Below are positions 16,468 to 25,426 of a stretch of 64,000 nucleotides of DNA, in pieces. Position numbers and translations under genes: made by a program. Within the stretch, counting starts at the first letter, position 1. The number at the start of each line of letters is the position of its first letter. This DNA comes from Chloroflexota bacterium (GTDB lineage Bacteria; Chloroflexota; Dehalococcoidia; Lucifugimonadales; Lucifugimonadaceae): positions 1 to 64,000 of the forward strand of contig JABMNO010000012.1 of assembly GCA_013204555.1 (NCBI GenBank). The letters run 5' to 3'. The notes under the pieces are model-generated. The model was given only the letters and a program-made list of their open reading frames with translations, was not told the origin of the DNA and did no database searches.

Positions 16468-18123
16468 ATGAATGGGTTTGATGTAGTTGCACAATGCTTG
16501 AAAGCAGAAGGCGTTACCTGGATGCCTTGCTTTCCTGCCAGCCCGCTGATTGAGGCAGTAGCGAAAATTGGCATCAGGCCAATTGTTTTCCGTCAGGAGC
16601 GCGGCGGCATTAACGCGGCAGACGGATACAGCCGCCAGTCCGGCGGCAAACAGTTTGGCGTCTTCGCATCACAGGCTGGCCCCGGCGTTGAGAACTCTTT
16701 TGGTGGGATCGCGCAAGCCTGGGGAGACTCTGTCCCAATCCTGTATCTGCCCGGTGGTTCTGGAACCAACAAGTACGATATAGCGCCCAACTTCTCAGCG
16801 ACCAAGAACTACGCTGGGATTTCCAAGCTGGCGATTTCGATAGACAGCACGGCCGCAATCACCAAGCAGATGCGAAGGGCGTATCACGCTCTGCGTCAGG
16901 GCAGGCCCGGGCCTGTTGTCGTTGAGATGCACGGTGACGTGATGGCTCAGGAAGTCCCCGGAGGCGCTGAAGGCTACACGCCATCATCTGCAATGAAGAC
17001 TGCGCCAAGCCGTTCTGACGTGAAAGATGCCGTAGCTGCTCTGCTCAAGGCCTCTACGCCAGTGCTCTGGGCTGGCCAGGGCGTGCTGTACGCCGATGCG
17101 TGCAATGAGTTGCGTGAGTTCGCAGAACTCACCCAAATACCTGTCATGACGACGATGCAGGCGAAGAGCGCCTTTCCAGATGACCATCCCCTCGCGCTTG
17201 GCTCAGTAAACAGGACCGCCCCAAAGGCCGTCTGGAAGTGGCTTGGCGATGCCGATACTTTTGCGGCAATTGGATCCGGCCTCACGATTACCAATTACGG
17301 AATCCCGATTCCCGACGGCAAGTTCATGATCCACTCCACTGCGTCAGCAGAGGACATCAACAAGGACTACAACATTGACATTGGCCTTGTTGGCGATGCC
17401 AAGCTCACTCTTGAGATGATGATCGATGAGGCCAAGGCCACCATCGGTGAAAACGGACGCCGGGGTGACACCGCAACGGCAAACCTGATCGCAGGGGTGA
17501 AGGCCGAGTGGTTGGAAGAGTGGAAGCCTCTGCTCACCTCCGACGAGGTTCCAGTGAACCCGTACCGGGTGGTCAATGAGATCAACAAAGTTGTGGACCA
17601 CGAGAACTCCGTTATCACACACGATGCGGGAAACCCTCGTGATCAGATGATGCCGTTCTACAGGGCGACAACACCCTTTGGCTACATTGGTTGGGGTAAG
17701 ACAACTCACCTTGGGTATGGCATACCGCTGATGATGGGCGCCAAGATGGCCAACCCTGAGAAGTTCTGCATGAACCTCATGGGTGATCTTGCGTTTGGTC
17801 ACACTGCAATGGAAATTGAGACAGCGGTGCGTGCAGGAATTCCAATCACCTCACTGATCATCAACAACCTGACGATGGGCGGCTACGACAAGTCCATGCC
17901 TACCGCCATGGAGCGCTACGGTGCGGGTAACCAGTCTGGTGACTATGCCGGTGTCGCAAGAGCGCTGGGAGCGAAGGCGATCAACGTTGAGGAAGCCGCC
18001 GGTGTTGCACCCGCTATCAAGGAAGCGCAGGAAGCGAACAAGAACGGTGAAGTAGTGGTGATTGAGGTCAGGACCCGACAGGACACACGGTTCTCAGCCT
18101 ACCCGGAGTTGCTGGCTCCCTAA
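16468..18123 (+). CDS. Thiamine-diphosphate enzyme of the acetolactate synthase family
   Basis: A 551-residue cytoplasmic enzyme with the three-domain ThDP plan. The N-terminal pyrimidine-binding domain holds the catalytic Glu (RQERGGINAADGYSR, E44). The central domain spans about residues 190-330. The C-terminal pyrophosphate domain has the ThDP/Mg motif beginning MGDLAFGHTAMEIETA and ending IINN. The family includes acetolactate synthase, oxalyl-CoA decarboxylase and sulfoacetaldehyde acetyltransferase; the substrate here cannot be told from sequence. No small regulatory subunit gene follows, and no ilvC or leu gene is near, so branched-chain synthesis is not supported. A good ribosome site (GGAGGG) precedes the start, and a strong terminator follows at 18293. 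Confidence 0.85.
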   Translation: MNGFDVVAQCLKAEGVTWMPCFPASPLIEAVAKIGIRPIVFRQERGGINAADGYSRQSGGKQFGVFASQAGPGVENSFGGIAQAWGDSVPILYLPGGSGTNKYDIAPNFSATKNYAGISKLAISIDSTAAITKQMRRAYHALRQGRPGPVVVEMHGDVMAQEVPGGAEGYTPSSAMKTAPSRSDVKDAVAALLKASTPVLWAGQGVLYADACNELREFAELTQIPVMTTMQAKSAFPDDHPLALGSVNRTAPKAVWKWLGDADTFAAIGSGLTITNYGIPIPDGKFMIHSTASAEDINKDYNIDIGLVGDAKLTLEMMIDEAKATIGENGRRGDTATANLIAGVKAEWLEEWKPLLTSDEVPVNPYRVVNEINKVVDHENSVITHDAGNPRDQMMPFYRATTPFGYIGWGKTTHLGYGIPLMMGAKMANPEKFCMNLMGDLAFGHTAMEIETAVRAGIPITSLIINNLTMGGYDKSMPTAMERYGAGNQSGDYAGVARALGAKAINVEEAAGVAPAIKEAQEANKNGEVVVIEVRTRQDTRFSAYPELLAP

Positions 18124-18166
18124 TGAACGAAACCGATAGGCCGGTGGGCGGACAGCAGGCGGGCGA

Positions 18167-18307
18167 ATGATGAGATCGGTCTTATCTGTGGTTGGTGAGA
18201 TTGTCACCACCGCAGTGATCGCTCCGATAATCATTGTGGCCCTGTTGCTTATGCCCCCGGCAAAAGCGATTGTTGGCCTACGCAGAATGGTTGCAGGGCG
18301 GAAGTAG
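18167..18307 (+). CDS. Small single-helix membrane peptide
   Basis: A 46-residue frame: MMRSVLSVVGEIVTTAVIAP, a hydrophobic run (IIIVALLLMPP), then a basic tail ending in GRK. It begins 43 bases after the ThDP gene and its last codons form the left arm of that gene's terminator. The ribosome site is weak (GGCGGGCG close to the start). The hydrophobic core with a positive tail is a typical small membrane peptide pattern, but chance cannot be excluded. Confidence 0.38.
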   Translation: MMRSVLSVVGEIVTTAVIAPIIIVALLLMPPAKAIVGLRRMVAGRK

Positions 18308-18335
18308 TTACCTCCGCCCTGCTCTTCCTTTTCTT
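18293..18335 (+). terminator. Rho-independent terminator
   Basis: A perfect 10-base stem GCAGGGCGGA / TCCGCCCTGC (18293-18302 and 18313-18322) has a 10-base loop and is followed by a T-rich tract (TCTTCCTTTTCTTC). The TAG of the small ORF lies in the loop. It ends the ThDP-enzyme transcript. Confidence 0.8.
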
Positions 18336-18388
18336 CGTCCCCATCTGGCTCTTCGTTCCCATCTGGTCATCTGTTCTCCCTGATGAGA

Positions 18389-18655
18389 CTACTGACCGTT
18401 GGTATGGGGCCCGCTGTCAAACCAGGCGATCAGGTTCATGATCGCCCGGTCCTCTGGCGTTGCCACAACTGGCAGATCGTGTGCCGCAAGGTTGGCGAAA
18501 TTGAGCTAATGGTTGAAGCCGTGGATAGTGTTGTAGTGCATCAACAACTAGTCCCCATTGCCAAATCAAGCATCAAAGCAGGCCTGACAGATGTCGCACA
18601 TCGTGAGGCTGCGATTCCCCTCATGAAGCTTGTGGATCAAGACGCTATCCGCCAT
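18389..18655 (-). pseudogene. Possible decayed gene with three in-frame stops
   Basis: One minus-strand frame reads as natural protein across three stops (at 18566-18568, 18548-18550 and 18506-18508). It begins MADSVLIHKLHEGNRSL, continues TMCDICQACFDA, then MHYNTIHGFNH, and ends with HDLPVVATPEDRAIMNLIAW and a Gln before a TAG at 18389-18391. Two of the stops are TAG, one base from the glutamine codon CAG. The CxxCxxC segment hints at a metal- or haem-binding ancestor, but I cannot name the family. The rest of 18323-18815 holds no gene that I can see; a plus-strand frame (18383-18658) is its shadow. Confidence 0.3.
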
Positions 18656-18815
18656 TGACTCTTCCGTTCGCGGCCAGAGAGATTGCCCGCCATCGTGAGC
18701 GGCGCTAGGAACCCGAATCGAACCAAATTGCCATCGGACTAGCGCTATGCTGGCGCGTCCGAGATAGAATGCCCGACTCGTACCGACCACTGACCCGAAC
18801 ATCCCGGAGACCCAC

Positions 18816-19448
18816 TTGAAACTTCTACTCATCACCGGCGGCTCACACCCATATGAAGAGACGACCCCTGTACTTACGGGGTTCTTGGAGGCCGCTGGTC
18901 ACTCAGTCACCGTGTCTGATTCGGCGGACGAACTCACCACTGAGGCGGTGAAATCGTTCGACTCAATCGTGTTGAATACGCGGCGACGTGATGATGATAA
19001 TAACAACTTCACAGTCCCACAGCGCGATGGTCTCAAGTCTTTTGTAGAGTCCGGTGGCGGATTGGTTTCACTACATATTTCCCCAGACTCCGCGCCCGAT
19101 TGGCCTGAGATGAAGAAGCTCACTGGCGGTGGATGGGTATCCGGCACTAGCTGGCACCCACCCTTCGGCAAAATGACTGTATCCGTCAGCAATCCAGACC
19201 ACGCCCTTGCGGCTGGCGTCACGGAGTTTGAGACCGAAGATGAGTGTTACTGCGGACTGGACATTCAGCCCGGGATCGACGTGTTCCTATCTGGCGTCGT
19301 TGAAGATGAGGAAAAGCCACTGGGCTGGAGTTCCACCTACGGCTCCGGCAAGGTGGCGAACATAGCGCTGGGCCATGCAGGCGTGAGCCAGAGCCACCCA
19401 AGCTTCCAGCGTCTTGTCCTGAACGCCGTGGACTACGTGAACGCGTAG
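18816..19448 (+). CDS. ThuA-like domain protein
   Basis: A 210-residue protein matching the ThuA/trehalose-utilisation family, which has a class-I-glutamine-amidotransferase-like fold. Visible elements are the first strand and turn (LLLITGGSHPYEETTPVLTG), DSIVLNTRRRDDD, the segment FVESGGGLVSLHI, then SGTSWHPPFGKMTV and the C-terminal GSGKVANIALGHAG. The usual length is about 210-260 residues. Members often sit with sugar-oxidation genes, but the exact chemistry is not known. The start is a TTG at 18816 with CGGAGA about 6 bases upstream; no in-frame ATG fits better. It stands alone, transcribed in the same direction as its neighbours. Confidence 0.82.
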   Translation: MKLLLITGGSHPYEETTPVLTGFLEAAGHSVTVSDSADELTTEAVKSFDSIVLNTRRRDDDNNNFTVPQRDGLKSFVESGGGLVSLHISPDSAPDWPEMKKLTGGGWVSGTSWHPPFGKMTVSVSNPDHALAAGVTEFETEDECYCGLDIQPGIDVFLSGVVEDEEKPLGWSSTYGSGKVANIALGHAGVSQSHPSFQRLVLNAVDYVNA

Positions 19449-19668
19449 ATCGGACGGGGAGCGTCAGCGTTGGCTGACCACTCTCTTGATCGCTAATATT
19501 CAGGAGGCTGGCGCACCACTGCATCATCCTCTGGAGCCAGCGCTCACCGACTAATCACTACTCGCCGGGAACAAATCACCGGTTGGCGGCGTTATAACTA
19601 CCAAGATGCCTAAAAGCCGGATTCTTCCTAATCCGGCGGAGCGGCGTCCCAGTGAAATGAGGGTAGCC

Positions 19669-21357
19669 ATGATTAGACCAGCCATCAGCCAAAGACTCCT
19701 GATCACCGTACTTATCCTGATAGCAGCTATTGTTGTCGCATGCAGTTCGAATGACGATTCATTCGAATCCAACGCAGCAATGTTTGACTCATCGGGACCA
19801 GCAGGATCTCCCGGTGCCGCTGGCGAAAGTGTTAGCGGCGACGAGGCCTTCGTTACACAGGAAAGGGGCACGAGTGTTTCACCTCAGGCCCAACCAGCAT
19901 CGGATCCTGCACCCTCGCTCATCCGCGAGTCGTCCAAGGGCGCTCAGCTCGCGGATTTCGGAGAAGATGCCGCCGTATCTGGAGATGGCGCCGCCAACAC
20001 CAGACTCGATTCACAAATAGCGTCTGCAGCAACCGAGCGCATCATCGTCAGGACAGTTGATGTAGATATCGTCGTCCCTGATGTATCAGTAGCTATTTCA
20101 CAAATATCCGATCTCGCGATTCGACTTGGCGGATGGGTGGTCTCAAGCCAACAAATCGAGTCTCACACTGCTCGTGTGTCGATTCGTGTTCCGTCGAATC
20201 GAATTGACGAAGCACTGAAAGACGTAAAGGGCGCTGCGATCGAGGTCGAGTCGGAGCGATTGACCAGTCAGGACTTCACCGAGGAGTTCACAGACATCAG
20301 CGCGCGCATTGAAACCATGCAGTTGACTCTTGATTCACTAAAGGTGCTATTTGATCGCGCAGATAAAATTCAAGACGCCATCGCTATTCAAGTTGAGATG
20401 ACTCGCATTCAGGCAGATAAAGATGCCTTGCAGGCACGTGTCAACTTCCTGATGGAGAGTTCCTCGTTTTCCCTGATAAACGTCGATATGTCTACAGAAC
20501 CGGCCGGAATCGAGATCAACGCGGGAACCGATCAGGGCCCAGCGATTGGAAGCATTGCCAGATTCCGAGCGCAATTCAACGCCCCTGAAGGCATCGAAGA
20601 TTTCGTCATCACATGGGATTTTGGCGATGGGTCACCGGAGATTCGGGTCTCTCGTGTGATTGCCACAGAAGATCCGAACGTGCTCATCTCCGCTCCCGTG
20701 ACACACACGTACTTTGACGATGAGGAATCCCCGTATGTTGTGACGGCAAAGATCACTGGCTCTGGACCTGCAGGATTGGCCGAGGGCGAAGATAAGTTGA
20801 TCGCAACGGTCAGCCGAATTCCGACCATTGAGGTTTACGCCGGGGAGAACTTCACCGTTGAATCCGGAGATAAGACTGAATTCCAAGGATCGTTCACACG
20901 CCCTGCCGGCCTGAAGAATCTCACCTATTCATGGGACTTTGGCGATGGTTTCTCACAAGAGCCAATTGTTCTGCCCGATGGAGTAACGGCTGCGACGGCG
21001 ACCCACAAATACGAGAATTTCCGGCCGACGCCATTCACGGCCGTACTCACGGTACGCGGGGATTCGCTCGCGGGGCCCGCTGAGGCGACAGGACGAGTTA
21101 GCTTGATCGTCACTGATCCATCTAGTTCCAGCCTCACAGATCTCAGCTTTGGAAACACCGGCAAGAATGCGGGCATGGCGTTGCTTATTGCTGGCTCCGT
21201 GCTACTCAACATCCTGATCTACGCGCTGGTATTCGCACCGTTCGTGATTGTAGTCGGCCTGGTCTGGTGGTTCTTCTTCCGGACCCGTAGTCGACGAACC
21301 CCGGACCCAAAGCCATCTGGCGATGTTCCATACTCAACGCCAGAACCCAACGAGTAG
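19669..21357 (+). CDS. DUF4349 lipoprotein with two PKD-like domains
   Basis: A 562-residue exported lipoprotein. From ATG 19669 the signal peptide is short, with the lipobox VVAC placing the lipidated Cys at residue 25. This start has GAGGG 6 bases upstream; the ATGs at 19606 and 19657 would make an odd long leader. After a Ser/Ala/Pro-rich stretch comes a DUF4349 domain (roughly residues 120-260), including a beta strand region (ERIIVRTVDVDIVV) and a long coiled-coil (FTDISARIETMQLTLDSLKV onward). Two PKD-like beta domains follow, each with WDFGDG. A membrane helix near the C-terminus (LLNILIYALVFAPFVIVVGL) and a basic tail anchor the other end. DUF4349 proteins are envelope proteins of unknown role. 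PKD domains suggest contact with other surface molecules. Confidence 0.85.
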   Translation: MIRPAISQRLLITVLILIAAIVVACSSNDDSFESNAAMFDSSGPAGSPGAAGESVSGDEAFVTQERGTSVSPQAQPASDPAPSLIRESSKGAQLADFGEDAAVSGDGAANTRLDSQIASAATERIIVRTVDVDIVVPDVSVAISQISDLAIRLGGWVVSSQQIESHTARVSIRVPSNRIDEALKDVKGAAIEVESERLTSQDFTEEFTDISARIETMQLTLDSLKVLFDRADKIQDAIAIQVEMTRIQADKDALQARVNFLMESSSFSLINVDMSTEPAGIEINAGTDQGPAIGSIARFRAQFNAPEGIEDFVITWDFGDGSPEIRVSRVIATEDPNVLISAPVTHTYFDDEESPYVVTAKITGSGPAGLAEGEDKLIATVSRIPTIEVYAGENFTVESGDKTEFQGSFTRPAGLKNLTYSWDFGDGFSQEPIVLPDGVTAATATHKYENFRPTPFTAVLTVRGDSLAGPAEATGRVSLIVTDPSSSSLTDLSFGNTGKNAGMALLIAGSVLLNILIYALVFAPFVIVVGLVWWFFFRTRSRRTPDPKPSGDVPYSTPEPNE

Positions 21358-21364
21358 CGGTATC

Positions 21365-21401
21365 GTCAGGGATTGGGGTGTGATTCACCTCAATCCCTGA
21401 C
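21365..21401. terminator. Bidirectional terminator hairpin
   Basis: GTCAGGGATTG and CAATCCCTGAC form an 11-base stem, extended by GGTG/CACC after one mismatch, around a 5-base loop. It lies exactly between the convergent stops at 21357 and 21408, so it probably serves both genes. No long T-tract is present. Confidence 0.7.
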
Positions 21402-21407
21402 TTCGCG

Positions 21408-22007
21408 CTATGCCTTGAGGGAGACTCGTCCATCCAGGTTTCGACGCCGGAGTATCTCTCTGGCTTTCGAGTGGCCAAACCACACCATCTTGCCGGTCAT
21501 CGACCCGGTCGATTCTGAGTGCATATCAAGTTCAGCAAAGAACTTCATAAAGAAAAGGCCTGCGCCTCTGACGGTCATAGGTGATTCTTGAACGACCGCC
21601 AGCCTGGCGAACTGCCCGGTGGACCCTTTGACCGCGCTTGCGAGCATTGGCTCGGCGGTGTCCCACGTGCATACGGCCAGCAGCGCGTCGCTTTCCGCCG
21701 TCTGAAGTTGGTTCCATATCTGGGCTGCCGCATCGCTGTTTTCCGGTCGGCACAAGAGCAGTATTGCGTTGAACTGCGCTGCCCCATTGATCATCGTAGA
21801 GAGATCGGCGACTGCACCCAGCAACGGCTCCATTGATGCCACGGAAATATCGCGTCGGAGCATGCTTGAATGAACGCGTCGAGCTGAGTCGTGCTCCCAT
21901 CCCTCGTGATTCTCAGTTACGTCTACCGTCAAGACCCTGGGACGGCCTTCGATGGACGCATCGCTCCAAAACTTGAGACCACCTCCGCCAATCGCTCCGT
22001 TCGTCAC
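21408..22007 (-). CDS. Hypothetical protein, translationally coupled to a small upstream ORF
   Basis: A 199-residue soluble protein starting at GTG 22007. Its start overlaps the stop of the 57-residue upstream gene as GTGA. It opens with a Gly-rich segment (GAIGGGGLKFW), followed by alternating strands and helices (RPRVLTVDVTENHEGW; AQFNAILLLCRPENSDAAAQ; ESDALLAVCTWDTAEPMLAS). The C-terminal part has GLFFMKFFAELDMHSEST and a basic end. No signal peptide, membrane helix or known catalytic motif is visible. The coupling suggests that the two proteins act together. The family is not recognised. Confidence 0.65.
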   Translation of the reverse strand: MTNGAIGGGGLKFWSDASIEGRPRVLTVDVTENHEGWEHDSARRVHSSMLRRDISVASMEPLLGAVADLSTMINGAAQFNAILLLCRPENSDAAAQIWNQLQTAESDALLAVCTWDTAEPMLASAVKGSTGQFARLAVVQESPMTVRGAGLFFMKFFAELDMHSESTGSMTGKMVWFGHSKAREILRRRNLDGRVSLKA

Positions 22008-22177
22008 TTGCCAAGCGCCTGCATGAGTCCACTTTTATCTTGCTCATCCAGGAAATATTCCAGGATGGTCTCTTGACCGAGTTTTCTCAATGAGACAACC
22101 AATCTGAGACGGCCGTCATCCGTCGACTCCAGGACGAGGGTTTTGGGGGGGTGCTCTGATTCAAACAGCGTTTTCAA
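22004..22177 (-). CDS. Small 57-residue protein coupled to the downstream gene
   Basis: Reading from a TTG at 22177 gives a 57-residue acidic protein starting LKTLFESEHPPKTLVLESTD and ending in GLMQALGK. The start has GGAGA about 5 bases upstream, and the stop overlaps the next start as GTGA, a classic coupling arrangement. The composition (beta-like first half, amphipathic second half) is protein-like. It may be a small partner of the 199-residue product. The family is not recognised. Its promoter would lie in the 100 bases shared with the divergent racemase-like gene. Confidence 0.55.
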   Translation of the reverse strand: MKTLFESEHPPKTLVLESTDDGRLRLVVSLRKLGQETILEYFLDEQDKSGLMQALGK

Positions 22178-22280
22178 TTACGTCTCCGTGCCGTGGTGGT
22201 GTATTCTTCCGCCCTATTCTCGTTCACGATACGGTAGTGCTGAATTCGCAATTCGGCGGCAGACAGGATGGATAGCCCTG

Positions 22281-23390
22281 ATGAAGATCACAGACCTTAC
22301 GGTGACGCTGTTTGAGTGGGGTGGAATTCCCCAGATGCGTTATGGAAAACACACACCGACGTTTGGCGGAGCTAGCCAACTGGGACTGGTTGAGATCAAG
22401 ACTGATGAAGGCTTGTCGGGATACTCATTTCTGGGATCGTCCAGCAAGGGAGCGCATCTTGATGCGCAGTCGCTCATTGAGGAAATAAAACCCCTTCTGA
22501 TTGACCAGGATCCAACTGACAGAGAGCGGCTGTTCGATCAGATGATCAGGCTCCAGAGGAACGCTGGATACCGAATCGTTGGCGCAGTAGATGTGGCTCT
22601 GTGGGACCTACTGGGCAAAATCGCGGGCCTGCCAATCCACCGACTACTTGGCTCTTATCGCACCAGCGTGCCTGCCTACGCATCGTCGAAGGTGTTCCAG
22701 ACTGCTGACGAGTATGCGACTGAGGCTGCGGAGTTCAAACGAATTGGCTGGCAGGCCTACAAGATACATCCGCCCACAGATCCCAAACTCGACATCGAGA
22801 TCTGCACAGAGGTCCGCTCACGGACCGGCGATGATTTCACGCTGATGCTGGACTCAACGTGGGCGTACGACTACCCGACCGCGCTCAAGGTTGGGCAGGC
22901 AGTTGAGGAGTTGGATTACCTCTGGTACGAAGACCCGCTGGTTGAGGACGATATACACAACTACGTCAAACTGAAGCAGCACCTCAACATTCCTGTGATG
23001 GCGACCGAATACTCGCCAGGTGGATTTGCAGCGAAGACCGAATGGCTGGTGCGGGACGCTACCGACTATCTGAGGGCTGACGTTGCTGTGACCGGTGGGA
23101 TTACGAATTTGATGAAGATCGCGCATCTTGCCGAGGCGTTCCACACGAACTTTGAGGTACACCACGGAGGTAACAGCCTGAACAACGTGGCCAACCTCCA
23201 CGTCATCATGGCAATTAAGAACTGCGACTACTTCGAGGTACTGCTGCCATCTGCCGCGCAGAAGTTTGGCCTTGTGGAAGACATTGAGGTTGATTCAAAC
23301 GGTCTTGTACATGCGTTCGAAGAGCCGGGTCTTGGGGCACAGATCGACTTCGATCTGATTGAGCACAACAAGCTGGCGGTGCTGAGCTAA
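22281..23390 (+). CDS. Mandelate racemase/muconate lactonizing enzyme family protein
   Basis: A 369-residue enolase-superfamily enzyme. The capping domain (about residues 1-120) is followed by the barrel with the expected Mg ligands: Asp in LMLDSTW, Glu in WYEDPL and Glu in MATEYSP. The Lys of the first catalytic strand is in QAYKIHPPTD, and the other side supplies the Asp of LRADVAVTGG and the His of VHHGGNSLNN. This Lys plus His-Asp pattern is that of the mandelate racemase subgroup, which abstracts a proton alpha to a carboxylate, usually on an acid sugar. The substrate is unknown. ATG 22281 was chosen because the domain begins there; the frame upstream is not protein-like. It overlaps the convergent gene by four bases. 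Confidence 0.9.
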   Translation: MKITDLTVTLFEWGGIPQMRYGKHTPTFGGASQLGLVEIKTDEGLSGYSFLGSSSKGAHLDAQSLIEEIKPLLIDQDPTDRERLFDQMIRLQRNAGYRIVGAVDVALWDLLGKIAGLPIHRLLGSYRTSVPAYASSKVFQTADEYATEAAEFKRIGWQAYKIHPPTDPKLDIEICTEVRSRTGDDFTLMLDSTWAYDYPTALKVGQAVEELDYLWYEDPLVEDDIHNYVKLKQHLNIPVMATEYSPGGFAAKTEWLVRDATDYLRADVAVTGGITNLMKIAHLAEAFHTNFEVHHGGNSLNNVANLHVIMAIKNCDYFEVLLPSAAQKFGLVEDIEVDSNGLVHAFEEPGLGAQIDFDLIEHNKLAVLS

Positions 23391-25303
23391 GACAGCCCCT
23401 GCCCAAGGACTTCGCTGACTCCCTGGTGGCCAGCGGGTGACATCAGATATGCCCCTGCCCACCCGGAGTCTTTGACTGCACGGACTTGCTCTGCCGCAAG
23501 GGCGCGCGCCTCTTTCACCTGATCATCTGGCTGGTCGAATCTCTCAAGCCGCCTGAAGATGGCGTCGGGGATTCTTACGCCCGGAGTCATGGCCATACGG
23601 CGAGCATGGTCGAATCCATTTAGCACCAGTACGCCAGGCAATATTGGGACGTCCCGCCGAAGTAGATCCAGCGGCGCGAGCGCTGACGAGTCAAAGACCG
23701 GCTGGGTGAATATGTAGTCAACGCCGCTATCGATCTTGCGTCTCAGCTTCTCAAGCTCGAACTCAATATTAGGGGCTTCGGGTTCGAATCCAGATCCGAT
23801 TGTGAAAGACGTGTTCGGGTCTCCGCCTCGAGATAGCGGCATACCGCCGAAGTCAACGCCTGCGTTCAGAAGGCCATGTACGTACCCGATCAGAGTCGTT
23901 GAATCGAGATCAAACACGGCGGTAGAGCGTGGATAGGTTGGCGACATCTTAGGAGGGTCGCCTGTGACGATCAGAACGTTACGAATATTCCGAGCGTGGA
24001 GGCCAATCAATCGCGCTTGCAGCCCCATCGTGTTGAGATCGCGCGTGGAGAAGTGCGGAATTAGCTCCACTGGATCATCGGCATCGCCACCAATTCCGAG
24101 TGAGGAACGCACAAGCGAAATAAAATCGCCGGGCGGCATGAGTGGGATGCCTCGGGAGCCATCAGTGATATCGACCGCGTCTACCAATCCTGACTGGGCC
24201 ACTTCACTGATAAAAGAGACCTTACTTTGCGTTGAGCGAGACGCCGTTCCACGAGGTGGGAGCAGTTCCACACTTACAGCGAATTCACCATCCACTATCT
24301 TGCGAGAAAATGGTCCATTAGAACGCTTTGCCTCTCGACTGACAGGTGACGTGCTGCCGCCTGATAATGATGGAACAGATGAATTGCCGCCTCCCGCACT
24401 TTTGAGGTAGGCAGCCATTTCACGCACGTGGGCCGGGTGGACCTCACAGCATCCGCCAATCAACCGGACACCTTTGCCCATGTAGTCTCTGGCCGTCCGG
24501 CCCATGAATTCAGGGTTTACGTGGTTCATGAATCGCTGCCCGATTCGCCTGAATCCTCCGGCGTTTGGCATGGCCGAGAGTAGTAGATCGCCCGTCTGCA
24601 CAGCGTTCAGCTGTGATGCGCTATCGATGAACGATTCGACGTCCCAGGGGGAGGAGCAGTTGATGCCAATCACGTCTGCACCGCTCTCCACTGCCGCTGC
24701 AACCAGTTCAGGAGCATCTGGAATCGTAGATAGCGCATCGACCGCTTCATCGAGCGAGAGTTGCACCACGACTGGAATATCAGGTGCAATCTCTTTGCTA
24801 AGTTTCGTTACTTGAAACGCGTGCTCACTGGACGCGAACGTTTCCAGGACGATGGCGTCTACCTGTTCACTGTGCAGGGCTGTCAGATGCGGAATGTACG
24901 TGCTTCGGAGCGTCACGATATCGGCGTCAGGATCATGCACCGGCCCAACCGATCCCAGCACGAAGAACTCAGATGCCGATCTCCCAGACTCTTGCGCAAA
25001 CGACGTTATTGCCTGCCTAGCGATCTCTACTCCCTGCCGGTTGATCTCCTCGACGCGACCGGACTCCCCCAGTTGGCTCAGATAGGCCTCATTCGCACCA
25101 AATGTGTTTGTTGAGATTGCGCGTGCGCCAGCGTTCAGATACTCCAGATGCACCTGTAGCACGAGTTCTGGCCGCTCAACATTGAACGCCTCGTACACAT
25201 GATTCTGCTCAGACAGGCGTCCTGTGAGTTCGAACAGGTAAGAGCCCATAGCGCCGTCTGCGAGAAGCGGCCCCTGACCCAACGTTTGGAGAAATCTATT
25301 CAT
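23387..25303 (-). CDS. Fused homocysteine S-methyltransferase / methylenetetrahydrofolate reductase
   Basis: A 638-residue two-domain enzyme like Bacillus YitJ. Residues 1-300 are a homocysteine methyltransferase (DGAMGSYLFE; ISTNTFGANEAYL). Its zinc site is formed by the Cys in GINCSSPWD and the pair in IGGCCEVHPAHV. Residues 335-625 are a methylenetetrahydrofolate reductase (FAVSVELLPPRG; VDAVDITDGSRG; NVLIVTGDPPK; IFTQPVFD), which reduces methylene-THF to methyl-THF. Together the two could make the methyl donor and transfer methyl to homocysteine. There is no cobalamin-binding domain, so the donor for the first half may be another methyl compound. A Ser/Gly linker joins the domains. The gene is divergent from the sulfatase gene at 25427. 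Confidence 0.92.
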   Translation of the reverse strand: MNRFLQTLGQGPLLADGAMGSYLFELTGRLSEQNHVYEAFNVERPELVLQVHLEYLNAGARAISTNTFGANEAYLSQLGESGRVEEINRQGVEIARQAITSFAQESGRSASEFFVLGSVGPVHDPDADIVTLRSTYIPHLTALHSEQVDAIVLETFASSEHAFQVTKLSKEIAPDIPVVVQLSLDEAVDALSTIPDAPELVAAAVESGADVIGINCSSPWDVESFIDSASQLNAVQTGDLLLSAMPNAGGFRRIGQRFMNHVNPEFMGRTARDYMGKGVRLIGGCCEVHPAHVREMAAYLKSAGGGNSSVPSLSGGSTSPVSREAKRSNGPFSRKIVDGEFAVSVELLPPRGTASRSTQSKVSFISEVAQSGLVDAVDITDGSRGIPLMPPGDFISLVRSSLGIGGDADDPVELIPHFSTRDLNTMGLQARLIGLHARNIRNVLIVTGDPPKMSPTYPRSTAVFDLDSTTLIGYVHGLLNAGVDFGGMPLSRGGDPNTSFTIGSGFEPEAPNIEFELEKLRRKIDSGVDYIFTQPVFDSSALAPLDLLRRDVPILPGVLVLNGFDHARRMAMTPGVRIPDAIFRRLERFDQPDDQVKEARALAAEQVRAVKDSGWAGAYLMSPAGHQGVSEVLGQGLS

Positions 25304-25426
25304 CTGATTACGATAACAGCGGGGCTATCACACGTTCCCTCGTTGCAGAATCCCAGATTCGACGGCATATATGATCGCTTCCAATGACACAGGTTAGATT
25401 CGCGTAATCGAGAGAGAGTTAACGCC

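Noticed and set aside
16468-18123. Calling the ThDP enzyme acetolactate synthase (ilvB)
   Set aside because: No small subunit, ilvC or leu gene nearby, and the family includes many other activities.
18389-18655. Recoded TAG codons in a living gene
   Set aside because: TAG ends several sound genes in this window, for example at 23387, so general recoding is unlikely.
25304-25426. A possible SAM or cobalamin riboswitch before the homocysteine methyltransferase gene
   Set aside because: The spacer is only 123 bases, shared with a divergent gene, and shows no matching helices.
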